Shown here: positions 8,904 through 16,797 of the stretch, piece by piece
Layout: each line of letters begins with the position of its first letter
Numbering within the stretch: the stretch's first letter is position 1
Source of the DNA: Sinorhizobium glycinis
GTDB taxonomy: Bacteria > Pseudomonadota > Alphaproteobacteria > Rhizobiales > Rhizobiaceae
Direction of reading: 5' to 3'
Length of the DNA stretch: 58,455 nucleotides
Assembly: GCF_001651865.1 (NCBI RefSeq)
Contig: NZ_LPUX01000049.1
Location: 1-58,455, forward strand
Program-made: the position numbers and the translations under genes
The notes under the pieces: model-generated
Seen by the model: only the letters and a program-made list of their open reading frames with translations
The model's database searches: none
What the model was told of the DNA's origin: nothing

Positions 8904-9551
8904 TCAATGTGCTGGCGCTCGTCGCTCGAGCAGCCGCGCGTATTGCGTCAAGGGATAGCAGAGCACGAAGAAAATCGCGGCGACCAGCCCATAGACGGTG
9001 AACGGTTCGAAGGTTGCATTATTGATCGCATTGGCTGTCCTGAGAAGCTCCTCGAAGCCGATGATCGAGGTCAGCGCCGTGCTCTTGATGAGCTGCACCA
9101 GGAACCCGACCACCGGCGGACGCGTGATCGCAAAGGCCTGCGGCAGAATGACGAGACGCAACTCCTGGAGATAGTGCAGGCCAAGGCTGGCGCCGGCATC
9201 CCATTGCCCCCGCGGCAGCGCTTCCACGCCTCCCCGCCAGATTTCCGCCAGGTAGGCGCTGGCATAGAACGTGAGCCCAAGTGCTGCCGCCGTCCACGGT
9301 TCAATGCGGAATCCGAGCATCGGCAGGCCGAAGAACATCAGGAAGAGCTGCATCAGCAGCGGCGTCCCCTGGAAAAGCGCGATATAGCCCGCACCGAAGC
9401 GGCGCAACCACGGGCGCTTCGCTATGCGCGCAAAGAGGATCAACAGGCCGACCGCAGCGCCGCCGGCGAAGGCGACCATCGAAAGAAGAAGCGTCCAGCG
9501 CGTTGCGAAAAGCAGATTGCGCAAAATATCCCAGAAGGTGAATTCGATCAC
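8904..9551 (-). CDS. Polar amino-acid ABC transporter permease (HisM/ArtM type), second subunit
   Basis: 215 residues with the His/Glu/Gln/Arg/opine permease architecture: N-terminal RNLLFATRWTLLLSMVAF, LFQGTPLLMQLFLMFFGLP at about 75-95 and the EAA-type loop AYLAEIWRGGVEALPRGQWDAG at about 115-135. It overlaps the other permease by 4 bp (9548-9551). It forms a heterodimeric inner-membrane channel. No cognate ATPase is encoded next to it. Confidence 0.88.
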   Translation of the reverse strand: MIEFTFWDILRNLLFATRWTLLLSMVAFAGGAAVGLLILFARIAKRPWLRRFGAGYIALFQGTPLLMQLFLMFFGLPMLGFRIEPWTAAALGLTFYASAYLAEIWRGGVEALPRGQWDAGASLGLHYLQELRLVILPQAFAITRPPVVGFLVQLIKSTALTSIIGFEELLRTANAINNATFEPFTVYGLVAAIFFVLCYPLTQYARLLERRAPAH

Positions 9552-10216
9552 GACACGCCCGCCCCCAAGACACGCCGGCCGCCGGCGACGAAGAACCGCC
9601 TGATCGCCATCGACAGGCCGAGATAGATCATGGTGACGACGAGATAGGTCTCGAAGGACCGGAACGTCCGTGCCTGCAGCAGGTCGGCCTCATGCGCGAG
9701 CTCGCGCACCGCGATCTGCGAAACGACTGCCGATTCCAGCATCATGATGACGACCTGGCTGGTCAGTGCCGGGAAGATTACCTTGAGTGCCTGGGGCAGG
9801 ATGACCTTGATGAAAACCTGCGGCGCCCTCAAGCCGAGTGCGAGAGCCGCCTCGCTCTGCCCCTTCGGCACGGCATCGAGACCCGCGCCGACGATTTCGG
9901 TCGTGTAGGCGGCCATGTTCAGGGTCATTGCAAGGATCGCCGCGACGATCGGGTCGAGGCGGATGCCTATCGTGGGCAGGCCGAAGAAAATGAAGAAGAG
10001 TTGGACCAGAAACGGGGTGTTGCGGACCACCTCTACATAAACCGCAACTGCTTTGCTCAGCAGGTCATAGCGGCTGCGGCGTGCGGCCGCCAAGAGAATG
10101 CTGATCAGAATGCCGAGCACCGTCGTGCAGGCAATCAGCAGCAAGGTCATGGCAGCACCGTGAGCGATCGCGCCCGCGGCGTCGTGAAGCCATCTAAAGT
10201 CGAGGCTGTAGCCCAT
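9548..10216 (-). CDS. Polar amino-acid ABC transporter permease (HisQ type), first subunit
   Basis: 222 residues starting MGYSLDFRWLHDAAGAI, with the family hallmarks VEVVRNTPFLVQLFFIFFGLP at about 80-100 and TTEIVGAGLDAVPKGQSEAA at about 125-145. The start at 10216 is chosen over the long open frame to 10327, because the upstream part is unlike the family and GAAGGG lies about 8 nt before this ATG. It follows the binding-protein gene after a perfect 13-bp hairpin. Confidence 0.88.
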   Translation of the reverse strand: MGYSLDFRWLHDAAGAIAHGAAMTLLLIACTTVLGILISILLAAARRSRYDLLSKAVAVYVEVVRNTPFLVQLFFIFFGLPTIGIRLDPIVAAILAMTLNMAAYTTEIVGAGLDAVPKGQSEAALALGLRAPQVFIKVILPQALKVIFPALTSQVVIMMLESAVVSQIAVRELAHEADLLQARTFRSFETYLVVTMIYLGLSMAIRRFFVAGGRRVLGAGVS

Positions 10217-10235
10217 CGTCGCAACCCTTCCAGGA

Positions 10236-10265
10236 CAGCCTGCGGAAAAGGCTTTCCGCAGGCTG
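10236..10265 (-). promoter_or_regulatory. Perfect 13-bp intercistronic hairpin after the amino-acid binding-protein gene
   Basis: CAGCCTGCGGAAA (10236-10248) pairs perfectly with 10253-10265 around a 4-nt loop. It lies between the binding-protein stop (10285) and the permease start (10216). As at 7712 and 22628, this placement suggests 3' protection of the binding-protein message or partial termination. Confidence 0.75.
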
Positions 10266-10284
10266 CACGTGCCCATTGAGCCGC

Positions 10285-11079
10285 TTAGTCCTTGAGGTTG
10301 TCGGGGTTGAGCGGCGTCTTCAACCATGCCTGCGAGCTTTCGTTCAGCTTGCCGTCCGCCACCATCTTGGCGACGGTGTCGTTGACCGATTGCTTCAGGC
10401 GTTCCTCGTTCTTGTTGAGACCGATATGCGACGGTGACGTCAGCAGCTGGAATTTCTGTTCCGGCTTCAGCGCCTCCTGGCGTGCCAGCACCTGTGCGCC
10501 GACGTCGTTGCCGACCACCATCAGCTGCGTCTGGCCGGAGATGAAAGCCTGGATCACGGCATTGTAGTTGTCGAAGCGCTGAATGCTGGCAGAGGCCGGT
10601 GCTGCTTCGGTGAGCGACGTATCCTCGAGCGTGCCGCGATTGACGGCGATCGTCTTGTCGGCGAGATCGTCCTTGCCGGCGACCTTGAGTTCGGCCGGAC
10701 CAATGACGGCGATGTAATAGGGTGCATAGGCGGCCGCGAAGTCGATAACTTCCGCACGCTCCTTCGAATAGCCGACGCTCATCAGAATATCGACGCGCTT
10801 GTCGTTGAGATAGGGAATGCGGTTCTGGCCGGTAACGCTGACGAGATTTAGCTTCACTCCGAGCCCTTCGGCGATCTGCTGCGCGACGTCGATATCATAG
10901 CCCTTGATGCTCATGTCGGCGCTGGCCGATGAGAAAGGCGGGAAATCCGAGAAGATGCCGACATTGATCTGGCCGGCAGCCTTGATGTCGTCGACCGCGT
11001 CGGCGCGAGCGATTCCTGTCGCCGCGCCAATCATCAATGCGGCGGTAAACATTGCTTTCAGCTTCGCATGGATAGTCAT
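10285..11079 (-). CDS. Polar amino-acid ABC transporter substrate-binding protein
   Basis: 264 residues with a Sec signal peptide (MTIHAKLKAMFTAALMIGAA, cleavage near ARA-DAV at about 26). The SBP family-3 fold is visible: INVGIFSDFPPFSS, then MSIKGYDIDVAQQIAEGLGVKLNLV and DILMSVGYSKERAEVIDFA at about 95-115. ATG 11079 has GGGGA about 7 nt upstream and gives a normal signal peptide, so the longer frame to 11115 was rejected. It delivers a polar amino acid or related cation to the downstream permeases. Location next to an agmatinase-type ureohydrolase suggests arginine or a guanidino compound, which is inference. Confidence 0.88.
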   Translation of the reverse strand: MTIHAKLKAMFTAALMIGAATGIARADAVDDIKAAGQINVGIFSDFPPFSSASADMSIKGYDIDVAQQIAEGLGVKLNLVSVTGQNRIPYLNDKRVDILMSVGYSKERAEVIDFAAAYAPYYIAVIGPAELKVAGKDDLADKTIAVNRGTLEDTSLTEAAPASASIQRFDNYNAVIQAFISGQTQLMVVGNDVGAQVLARQEALKPEQKFQLLTSPSHIGLNKNEERLKQSVNDTVAKMVADGKLNESSQAWLKTPLNPDNLKD

Positions 11080-11163
11080 TGTCGTTCCCCTGTTCGTTTT
11101 TGGCTGTGTCAGCATCGCCCGGCGGCCACCTCCAGTCCGGCAGCCGGGCTATCTTTCAAGGCG

Positions 11164-12219
11164 TCATGTTCCGGTAATCGCCGGACTGAAGACCATGAGA
11201 CTCAGAATCTCGAAGAGCACCTGGGCGCCGGCATGGGCCGTATTGGTCGTCGCATCATATTGCGGGGCAACCTCCACCACGTCGCCGCCGACGAGATTGA
11301 TGCCCTTCAGACCGCGGATCAGCTCCAGCACCTCGCGAGTCGTCAGTCCGCCGACTTCCGGGGTTCCGGTGCCCGGCGCGAAGCTCGGGTCGAGGCTGTC
11401 GATGTCGAAGGAAAGATAGGTCGGACCGTCGCCGACGATCTCCTTCGCCTTCTCGATGATCGCGGGAATGCCGAGGCCGCTGACCTCTTCCGCATGGATC
11501 ACCGTCATGCCGGACTCGTAGGAGAATTCCCACAGATATTCGGCCGAACCGCGAATGCCGATCTGGACGACGCGGGTCGGGTCGAGCACGCCGTCGAGCA
11601 CGGCGTTGCGGAAGGGGCCGCCGTGATGGAATTTGGTGAGATCAAACGCGCCGCCGGTGTCGCAATGGGCATCGATATGGATCATGCCGACCGGCCGCTT
11701 CTTGCCGACTGCCTTGAGGATCGGATAGGTCATCGAGTGGTCGCCGCCGACCGAGAGCGGCACGACGCCGGCGTCGACGATCTGGTTGAGGCGCTTCTCG
11801 ATGTCCTCGTGGCAGAGTTCCAGCCGGTAACGGCTGCTGAAGGGAACGTCGCCGATATCGGCAACCCGGAGATCGTGTACCGGCGCGCAGCCGAGCACAT
11901 GGTTATAGGGCCCGATCCGCTCGATGGCGCGCAGCGCGCGCGGTCCGAAACGGGAGCCCGGACGGTTGGTGACGCCGAGATCCATCGGGATGCCGACGAT
12001 CGCCACCTGCAGGTTGCCGAAGTCCGGTTGGTCGGCATCGACCGGCATGTAGGGCGCGGTCAGGAAGGTGGGAATGCCGGAATAGGGCGCGAGCCGCGTG
12101 CCGCTTTTCGTGAAGATCTTGTCCGCGACCTTGCGGAAAGTCGGGTCGAAGAGTTCTCCGCCATGGCTTTCGCCATATTTCGCCTTCAACTCGCCGAGCT
12201 TCTTCTCGTCCCAGGCCAT
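11164..12219 (-). CDS. speB: Agmatinase/guanidinobutyrase-type ureohydrolase
   Basis: 351 residues of the arginase/agmatinase family. All Mn-ligand motifs are present: GGDHS (His161), HIDAHCD (Asp183, His185, Asp187) and SFDIDSLDPSFAPGTGTPE (Asp272, Asp274). It hydrolyses a guanidino group to urea plus an amine. At about 350 residues it is longer than enteric SpeB (about 306). It resembles the guanidinobutyrase/guanidinopropionase branch as much as true agmatinase. The start MAWDEKK at 12219 is supported by GGAGG about 9-10 nt upstream. It sits at the head of the minus-strand run and is divergent from a LysR gene. The nearby aldehyde dehydrogenase and aminotransferase fit a ketoarginine/4-guanidinobutyrate or agmatine route; substrate unproven. 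Confidence 0.86.
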   Translation of the reverse strand: MAWDEKKLGELKAKYGESHGGELFDPTFRKVADKIFTKSGTRLAPYSGIPTFLTAPYMPVDADQPDFGNLQVAIVGIPMDLGVTNRPGSRFGPRALRAIERIGPYNHVLGCAPVHDLRVADIGDVPFSSRYRLELCHEDIEKRLNQIVDAGVVPLSVGGDHSMTYPILKAVGKKRPVGMIHIDAHCDTGGAFDLTKFHHGGPFRNAVLDGVLDPTRVVQIGIRGSAEYLWEFSYESGMTVIHAEEVSGLGIPAIIEKAKEIVGDGPTYLSFDIDSLDPSFAPGTGTPEVGGLTTREVLELIRGLKGINLVGGDVVEVAPQYDATTNTAHAGAQVLFEILSLMVFSPAITGT

Positions 12220-12391
12220 GTGCCGGAGCCTCCATGTCTGTTGCCGGGGAATGAAGGGTCGCGAAGCGGATCGCAACCGAAGGTATCGCCGGCAAGACCG
12301 GCTCGATCATGTTCCCCAGGCATTTTGCCCTTGTTGAACCTATTAGGTAACAAAACCTCTGGAAAATCAATTGACATTGTTATAGCGTTTC

Positions 12392-12410
12392 GTGTGAGAA
12401 AAACTCACAC
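12392..12410. promoter_or_regulatory. LysR-type operator candidate (T-N11-A palindrome)
   Basis: GTGTGAG (12392-12398) and CTCACAC (12404-12410) form a perfect 7-bp inverted repeat with a 5-nt A-rich centre and contain the T-N11-A geometry of LysR boxes. It lies 24 bp upstream of the LysR start, in the intergenic region divergent from the ureohydrolase, so it could control both genes. Confidence 0.6.
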
Positions 12411-12434
12411 TATTGAAGTCCTCCGGAGCCCCGC

Positions 12435-13472
12435 GTGTCGAGCCGCCTGCCCCCGTTGAATCCGTTGCGCGCCTTTGAGGCGACTGCCCGGCGCGGCTCC
12501 GTTTCCGCGGCAGCGCGCGAGCTCAACGTCACCCACGGGGCGATCAGCCATCAGATCCGCGCGCTCGAACTTTCCTTCAACGCGGCCCTTTTCGAGCGCG
12601 GCGGCAAGCGGCTGAGGCTGACCCCGCAAGGGGCGCTGCTGCTGCCGGCCGTCACCCATGCCTTCGCGGAGATCGCCGCCGCCACGGCGGCGATGACCCG
12701 GCCCGCCACGAGCGGCGAGCTCAGGATCACCTGCGTGCCGGCGCTGCTCTCCTTCTGGATGATCCCGCGCCTGCATCAGTTCACCGAGCAGTTCCCCGAC
12801 GTGCAACTGACGCTGGTCGCCTCCAATGACGAGGCGCATCTCCACTCGCCCGACGTCGATGTCTGCCTTCTCTATGGCGACGGCAACTGGGGAGACTGCT
12901 GGGCGAGGCTCTGGAGCCGGCTGGAGCTGTTTCCGGTGGTCAGCCCGACGCTCCTCAACATGCGGCCGCTGCGTTCGATCCGGGATCTGCGCGACCATGT
13001 GATGCTGCACGGCGACGACGGCCGCGAATGGAACACCTGGCTCGCCGCCGCCGACGCGGCGGACCTCCAGCGCGGCCGGCAGCACTTCATGAGCGACGCG
13101 CGGCTGTCGACGGAGGGCGCTCTTCACAACCAGGGCGTGGCGCTCGGCGATACGATCACCGCCGGCAGCCTGATCGCCCGCGGCGAGTTGATCGCGCCCT
13201 TCGATCTGACGGTGCCGGCCAACGACGCCTTTTTCGTCGCCTGCCGCAACGAGGTGCGTGCCGCACCGATCGTCCGCGTCTTCATCGACTGGCTGTTTGC
13301 GGCACTCGAGAGCGACCCGATGCCGGAGCTTCAGACGTCCGCGCGCACGATCATCCGGTCCCGCATGTCCAAGCAGGAAGATCCCAAATCGGCAGCGGAG
13401 GGCTTCCGGCCGGTTTCGTCACCCGGCAGCCGGCGCGTGGAAAGCCCGCAAAAACGCAAGATCAAGTCATAG
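12435..13472 (+). CDS. LysR-family transcriptional regulator (GcvA-like)
   Basis: 345 residues. The N-terminal winged HTH (LRAFEATARRGSVSAAARELNVTHGAISHQIRALE, about 10-45) is characteristic of the GcvA-like LysR branch, followed by a periplasmic-binding-fold effector domain. Translation starts at GTG 12435, with CCGGAG about 7 nt upstream. The C-terminal 40 residues, rich in Ser/Lys/Arg, extend past the usual family length (about 300). It is divergent from the ureohydrolase and 44 bp upstream of an aminotransferase on its own strand, so it is the likely local regulator of guanidino/polyamine catabolism. Effector unknown. Confidence 0.88.
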   Translation: MSSRLPPLNPLRAFEATARRGSVSAAARELNVTHGAISHQIRALELSFNAALFERGGKRLRLTPQGALLLPAVTHAFAEIAAATAAMTRPATSGELRITCVPALLSFWMIPRLHQFTEQFPDVQLTLVASNDEAHLHSPDVDVCLLYGDGNWGDCWARLWSRLELFPVVSPTLLNMRPLRSIRDLRDHVMLHGDDGREWNTWLAAADAADLQRGRQHFMSDARLSTEGALHNQGVALGDTITAGSLIARGELIAPFDLTVPANDAFFVACRNEVRAAPIVRVFIDWLFAALESDPMPELQTSARTIIRSRMSKQEDPKSAAEGFRPVSSPGSRRVESPQKRKIKS

Positions 13473-13516
13473 AGCGGGCGCCGCCAGCTCCGCTCGTCAA
13501 ATACAGGACACGCTCG

Positions 13517-14695
13517 ATGCCTCATTTCAACCCGCTCGTCGCAAAGCTCTCGCCGCCGCCGGTCCCCTCGGTGCTTGCCTGGGCACAGGCCTATGACGGG
13601 GCAAAGGGCCCGCTGATCGACCTCTCGCAGGCGGTCCCCGGCTATCCGGCGCATCCGGACATGCTCAGATGGCTTGGCGAGGCGGCGGCGGCGCCCGTCT
13701 ATACCGGCTACGGCCCGATCGAGGGCGAGCCTGAACTGCGCAGCGCCTATGCCGACCAGGTGGCTACACTCTACGGCGCCCCGATTGCCGCCGGCAACGT
13801 CCACATCACCTCCGGCTGCAACCAGGCCTTCATCTGTGCCGCCATGGCCATCGCAAGCGCAGGCGATACGGTGCTGATGACCAATCCCTATTATTTCAAC
13901 CAGGAAACGACCCTGGCGATGCTCGGCATCAATGTCGAGCTCGCCCCATGCGATGCCGGCGCCGGCTTCCTGCCCGAGGTCGATACCATCGCCTCGGCGC
14001 TCCGGCCTGGCGTTCGCGCGCTCGCCCTCGTCTCGCCGAACAATCCGACCGGCGCCGTCTACCCGGCGGACCTGCTCCAGCGCATCTACGAAGTCTGCCG
14101 GGCCAACGGCGCCTGGCTCATCCTCGACGAGACCTACCGCGACTTCCTGCCCGATGCCGCGGTCGCCCCGCATCGCCTGCTCCAGACCGAGGGCTGGCAG
14201 GACGGCTTCATCGGCCTCTACAGCTTCTCCAAGTCCTTCTGCATCCCCGGGCACCGGCTCGGCGCGATCACCGCCGGTCCGGCAGTCGTCGAGCAGATGA
14301 CCAAGATCATGGACAACCTGCAGATCTGCGCGCCGCGCTCGGCCCAGGCCGCTGTCGCCAAGGCGATCCCGGCACTCGCCGACTGGCGGCTCGCCAATCG
14401 CGCCGAGATCGCCGCCCGCGCCAACGCGCTGAAGGACGTCATGAGCCGCCTGCCGCAATGGAAGCTGCAGGCCATCGGCGCCTATTTCGCCTATGTCCGC
14501 CACCCCTTCCGCGACATCGACTCGCAATTCGTCGCCGAGAAGCTGGCAAAGCTTGCCGGCATCGTCTGCCTGCCGGGCGATTATTTCGGCGAGGGCCAGG
14601 AAAGCTATCTGCGCTTTGCCTTCGCCAATGCAGATGTGCCGACGATTATGAAACTGGAAGAGCGGCTCTCGGGATTCGCACTGCCGGGTATCTGA
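13517..14695 (+). CDS. Pyridoxal-phosphate aminotransferase, class I/II
   Basis: 392 residues with fold-type I aminotransferase features: YTGYGPIEGEPELR, SPNNPTGAVYP at about 175, LILDETYRDF near 205-215 and SFSKSFCIPGHRLG with the PLP Schiff-base lysine at Lys239. The start is ATG 13517, with AGGAC upstream; the long in-frame extension to 13028 overlaps the LysR gene and was rejected. It probably transaminates an amino acid taken up or produced by the neighbouring system. An arginine or ornithine-type substrate would fit the ureohydrolase context but is inferred. Confidence 0.85.
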   Translation: MPHFNPLVAKLSPPPVPSVLAWAQAYDGAKGPLIDLSQAVPGYPAHPDMLRWLGEAAAAPVYTGYGPIEGEPELRSAYADQVATLYGAPIAAGNVHITSGCNQAFICAAMAIASAGDTVLMTNPYYFNQETTLAMLGINVELAPCDAGAGFLPEVDTIASALRPGVRALALVSPNNPTGAVYPADLLQRIYEVCRANGAWLILDETYRDFLPDAAVAPHRLLQTEGWQDGFIGLYSFSKSFCIPGHRLGAITAGPAVVEQMTKIMDNLQICAPRSAQAAVAKAIPALADWRLANRAEIAARANALKDVMSRLPQWKLQAIGAYFAYVRHPFRDIDSQFVAEKLAKLAGIVCLPGDYFGEGQESYLRFAFANADVPTIMKLEERLSGFALPGI

Positions 14696-14726
14696 GTAGT
14701 GCCAGCTTTAACGGTGGAAATCGGAA

Positions 14727-14778
14727 AACGGGTGTCGATGCCCCCTCTGTCCTGCCGGGCAGAGGGGTGTTCCCCGTT
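14727..14778. terminator. Two-tier hairpin between convergent genes
   Basis: CCCCTCTG (14742-14749) pairs with CAGAGGGG (14760-14767). Outer AACGGG/CCCGTT arms (14727-14732 with 14773-14778) flank it. The structure lies between the convergent aminotransferase and aldehyde dehydrogenase stops, so a bidirectional terminator is plausible, although U-tracts are weak. Confidence 0.5.
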
Positions 14779-14789
14779 GGCACCGTCGC

Positions 14790-16223
14790 TCAGGCCGCGT
14801 CCGGCAGATGCACCGTCTTCACCTCGAGAAAGTCCTCGAGGCCGAAAGTACCACCCTCGCGGCCGTTGCCCGACTGCTTGTAGCCGCCGAACGGGCTCCC
14901 GTAGCGATGCGGTCCCCCATTGATATGCACCATGCCGGCGCGGAGCCGTGCGGCGACCCGTTCGGCCCGCTCCGGATCGCCCGTCTGCACATAGGCGGCG
15001 AGGCCGTAACTCGTGTCGTTGGCGATCGCGATCGCTTCCTCCTCCGTATCGAAGGGAATGATCGAAAGCACCGGCCCGAAGACTTCTTCGCGCGCAATCC
15101 GCATCGAATTGTCGACGTCGGCGAAGATCGTCGGCTTGACGAAATACCCGGTCTCGAAGCCTTCCGGCTTGCCGGGACCGCCGACGACGAGGCGCGCGCC
15201 CTCGCCGACACCCGCCTCGATCAGCGCCTGCACCCGCTCGTACTGGATGTGGCTGACCAGCGGGCCGATATGCGAACCTTCCTTGGCGGGATCGCCAACT
15301 TCCGCCTCCCTGCCGATGCGCCGGGCGATCGCCACCACGTCGTTGTAGGCGCTGCGCTCGACCAGCATCCGCGTCGGCGCGTCGCAGGACTGGCCGGAAT
15401 TGTTGAAGCATTCGAGGACGCCGGCGGTCACCCGCGCCTCGAGATCGGCATCGGCGAAGACGATGTTCGGCGACTTGCCGCCGAGTTCCAGCGTGACGCG
15501 CTTCACCGTATCTGCAGCGTCCTTGCTGACGGCGATGCCGGCGCGTGTCGAACCGGTGAAGGACATCATGTCGATGTCCTTGTGCTTGGAAAGTGCGGCA
15601 CCGGCGTGAAGGCCGTCGCCATTGACGAGGTTGAAGACGCCCGCCGGGAAGCCCGCCTCGTCGATCATCTCCGCATAGAGCAAGGCGTTGAGCGGCGTGA
15701 ACTCGCTCGGCTTCAACACGCAGGTGCAACCGGTCGCCAATGCCGGCACCACCTTGAGTGCAATCTGGTTGATCGGCCAGTTCCACGGCGTGATCAGCCC
15801 GCACACCCCGATCGGCTCGCGCATCAGCGTGTCGCCGTTCGGAAGTTTTTCACGCAATTTCAGGCGTTTCAGGGCATCGATATAGCCCTGCAGATGCCCG
15901 ACGCCGACATCGGCCTGCTGCTCACGGCTCATCGTTTTCGGCGCACCAAGCTCCGCGGTGATCGTATCGGCCATCTCGTCGTAGCGGCGCTTATAGATCG
16001 CCAGCAGCTTTTCGAGAAGCGCCAGCCGCTCCTCCAGGCCGGTCCGGCTATAGCTTTGGAAGGCCTTTTTGGCGGCCGCGACGGCCCGGTCGATGTCGAC
16101 TGCGGTGCCGAGGGAGATGACCGCGATCGGCTTTTCGGTGGCAGGATTGAGCACATAGAGATCGTTCTGTGCTGCTGGTTCGACCCATTCGCCGTTGATG
16201 TAGAACTTGCGTTTGTCGAGCAT
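14790..16223 (-). CDS. NAD(P)-dependent aldehyde dehydrogenase
   Basis: 477 residues with complete ALDH machinery: ITPWNWPINQIALKV at about 140 (oxyanion Asn), FTGSTRAG near 220, Glu246 in TLELGGKSP and the catalytic nucleophile Cys280 in NNSGQSCDAP. The start at 16223 is favoured by GAAGGAGG 7 nt upstream, rather than the open frame to 16271. It oxidises an aldehyde to an acid in the cytosol. In this neighbourhood (ureohydrolase, PuuB-like oxidase, polyamine importer) a gamma-aminobutyraldehyde- or 4-guanidinobutyraldehyde-type substrate is reasonable but not shown by the sequence. Confidence 0.9.
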   Translation of the reverse strand: MLDKRKFYINGEWVEPAAQNDLYVLNPATEKPIAVISLGTAVDIDRAVAAAKKAFQSYSRTGLEERLALLEKLLAIYKRRYDEMADTITAELGAPKTMSREQQADVGVGHLQGYIDALKRLKLREKLPNGDTLMREPIGVCGLITPWNWPINQIALKVVPALATGCTCVLKPSEFTPLNALLYAEMIDEAGFPAGVFNLVNGDGLHAGAALSKHKDIDMMSFTGSTRAGIAVSKDAADTVKRVTLELGGKSPNIVFADADLEARVTAGVLECFNNSGQSCDAPTRMLVERSAYNDVVAIARRIGREAEVGDPAKEGSHIGPLVSHIQYERVQALIEAGVGEGARLVVGGPGKPEGFETGYFVKPTIFADVDNSMRIAREEVFGPVLSIIPFDTEEEAIAIANDTSYGLAAYVQTGDPERAERVAARLRAGMVHINGGPHRYGSPFGGYKQSGNGREGGTFGLEDFLEVKTVHLPDAA

Positions 16224-16526
16224 GCGCTGCCTCCTTCCCGTCAAAGTCTCTTGTTTCCCGCAGACCGGCATCGGATCGTCACCCAGCGCGGTCAGCGCGC
16301 GATAAGCGCGGAGCGACTTCCAATGCCTTGGCGACGACGTTTACCGGACAGGAGTCCGAGTCGTTCGCGGCATCGATTTGCGTAGCGAGGCACGCTACGA
16401 CGCAAACAATGCACCTCGCAAGGTCTACGATGTCGCGGGCTTGCCCCGAACGATGAGACGGAAGACGACGGCCAGTTCACGCACTGCCGACGACAAGAAG
16501 TTCCGGAAAAAGTGCGTCGATGGAGC
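16224..16526. other. Intergenic region, no gene recognised
   Basis: Open frames here (for example 16292-16642 minus) have Ser/Arg-rich translations typical of antisense or non-coding GC-rich DNA and lack ribosome-binding sites. It presumably holds the promoter of the aldehyde dehydrogenase gene, but no clear -35/-10 pair was seen. Confidence 0.5.
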
Positions 16527-16676
16527 TCAGATGGCGCCGATGACGACGGCCGAGAGGAAGCTGAAAGCTGCCACGATGGCGATCGAGTGCGGAATAAGGT
16601 TGACCGGCAGACGCCTGGTCGGCTGCGCCACATGGAGTGCATAGCGGGAGTGGGTCATCGCCTTTGTCGCGTTCAT
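16527..16676 (-). CDS. Small single-pass membrane protein (49 aa), hypothetical
   Basis: A short ORF starting MNATKAMTHSRYALHVAQPT, with GGAGAG about 5 nt upstream of ATG 16676. It ends in one hydrophobic helix (LIPHSIAIVAAFSFLSAVVIGAI). A basic N-terminus followed by a C-terminal membrane segment predicts an inner-membrane microprotein. A longer frame to 16766 lacks a better start. Function unknown. Confidence 0.55.
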   Translation of the reverse strand: MNATKAMTHSRYALHVAQPTRRLPVNLIPHSIAIVAAFSFLSAVVIGAI

Positions 16677-16797
16677 TCTTCTCTCCGCTGTTGGTGTTCG
16701 CCTATATTCCTGTTCTCCTATATTCTCGATTAAGTTTGTAGATATTATTTTCTGCGGATCGCTCAAGGTGTGAATAATCCGTTTCCCGTCTTGGCGA

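Noticed and set aside
13028..13516. Extension of the aminotransferase to 13028
   Set aside because: It overlaps the LysR gene in another frame and lacks homology-like sequence; ATG 13517 has a ribosome-binding site.
16292..16642. Minus-strand ORF of 116 codons
   Set aside because: Ser/Arg-rich translation, no ribosome-binding site, and overlaps the better-supported small membrane protein.
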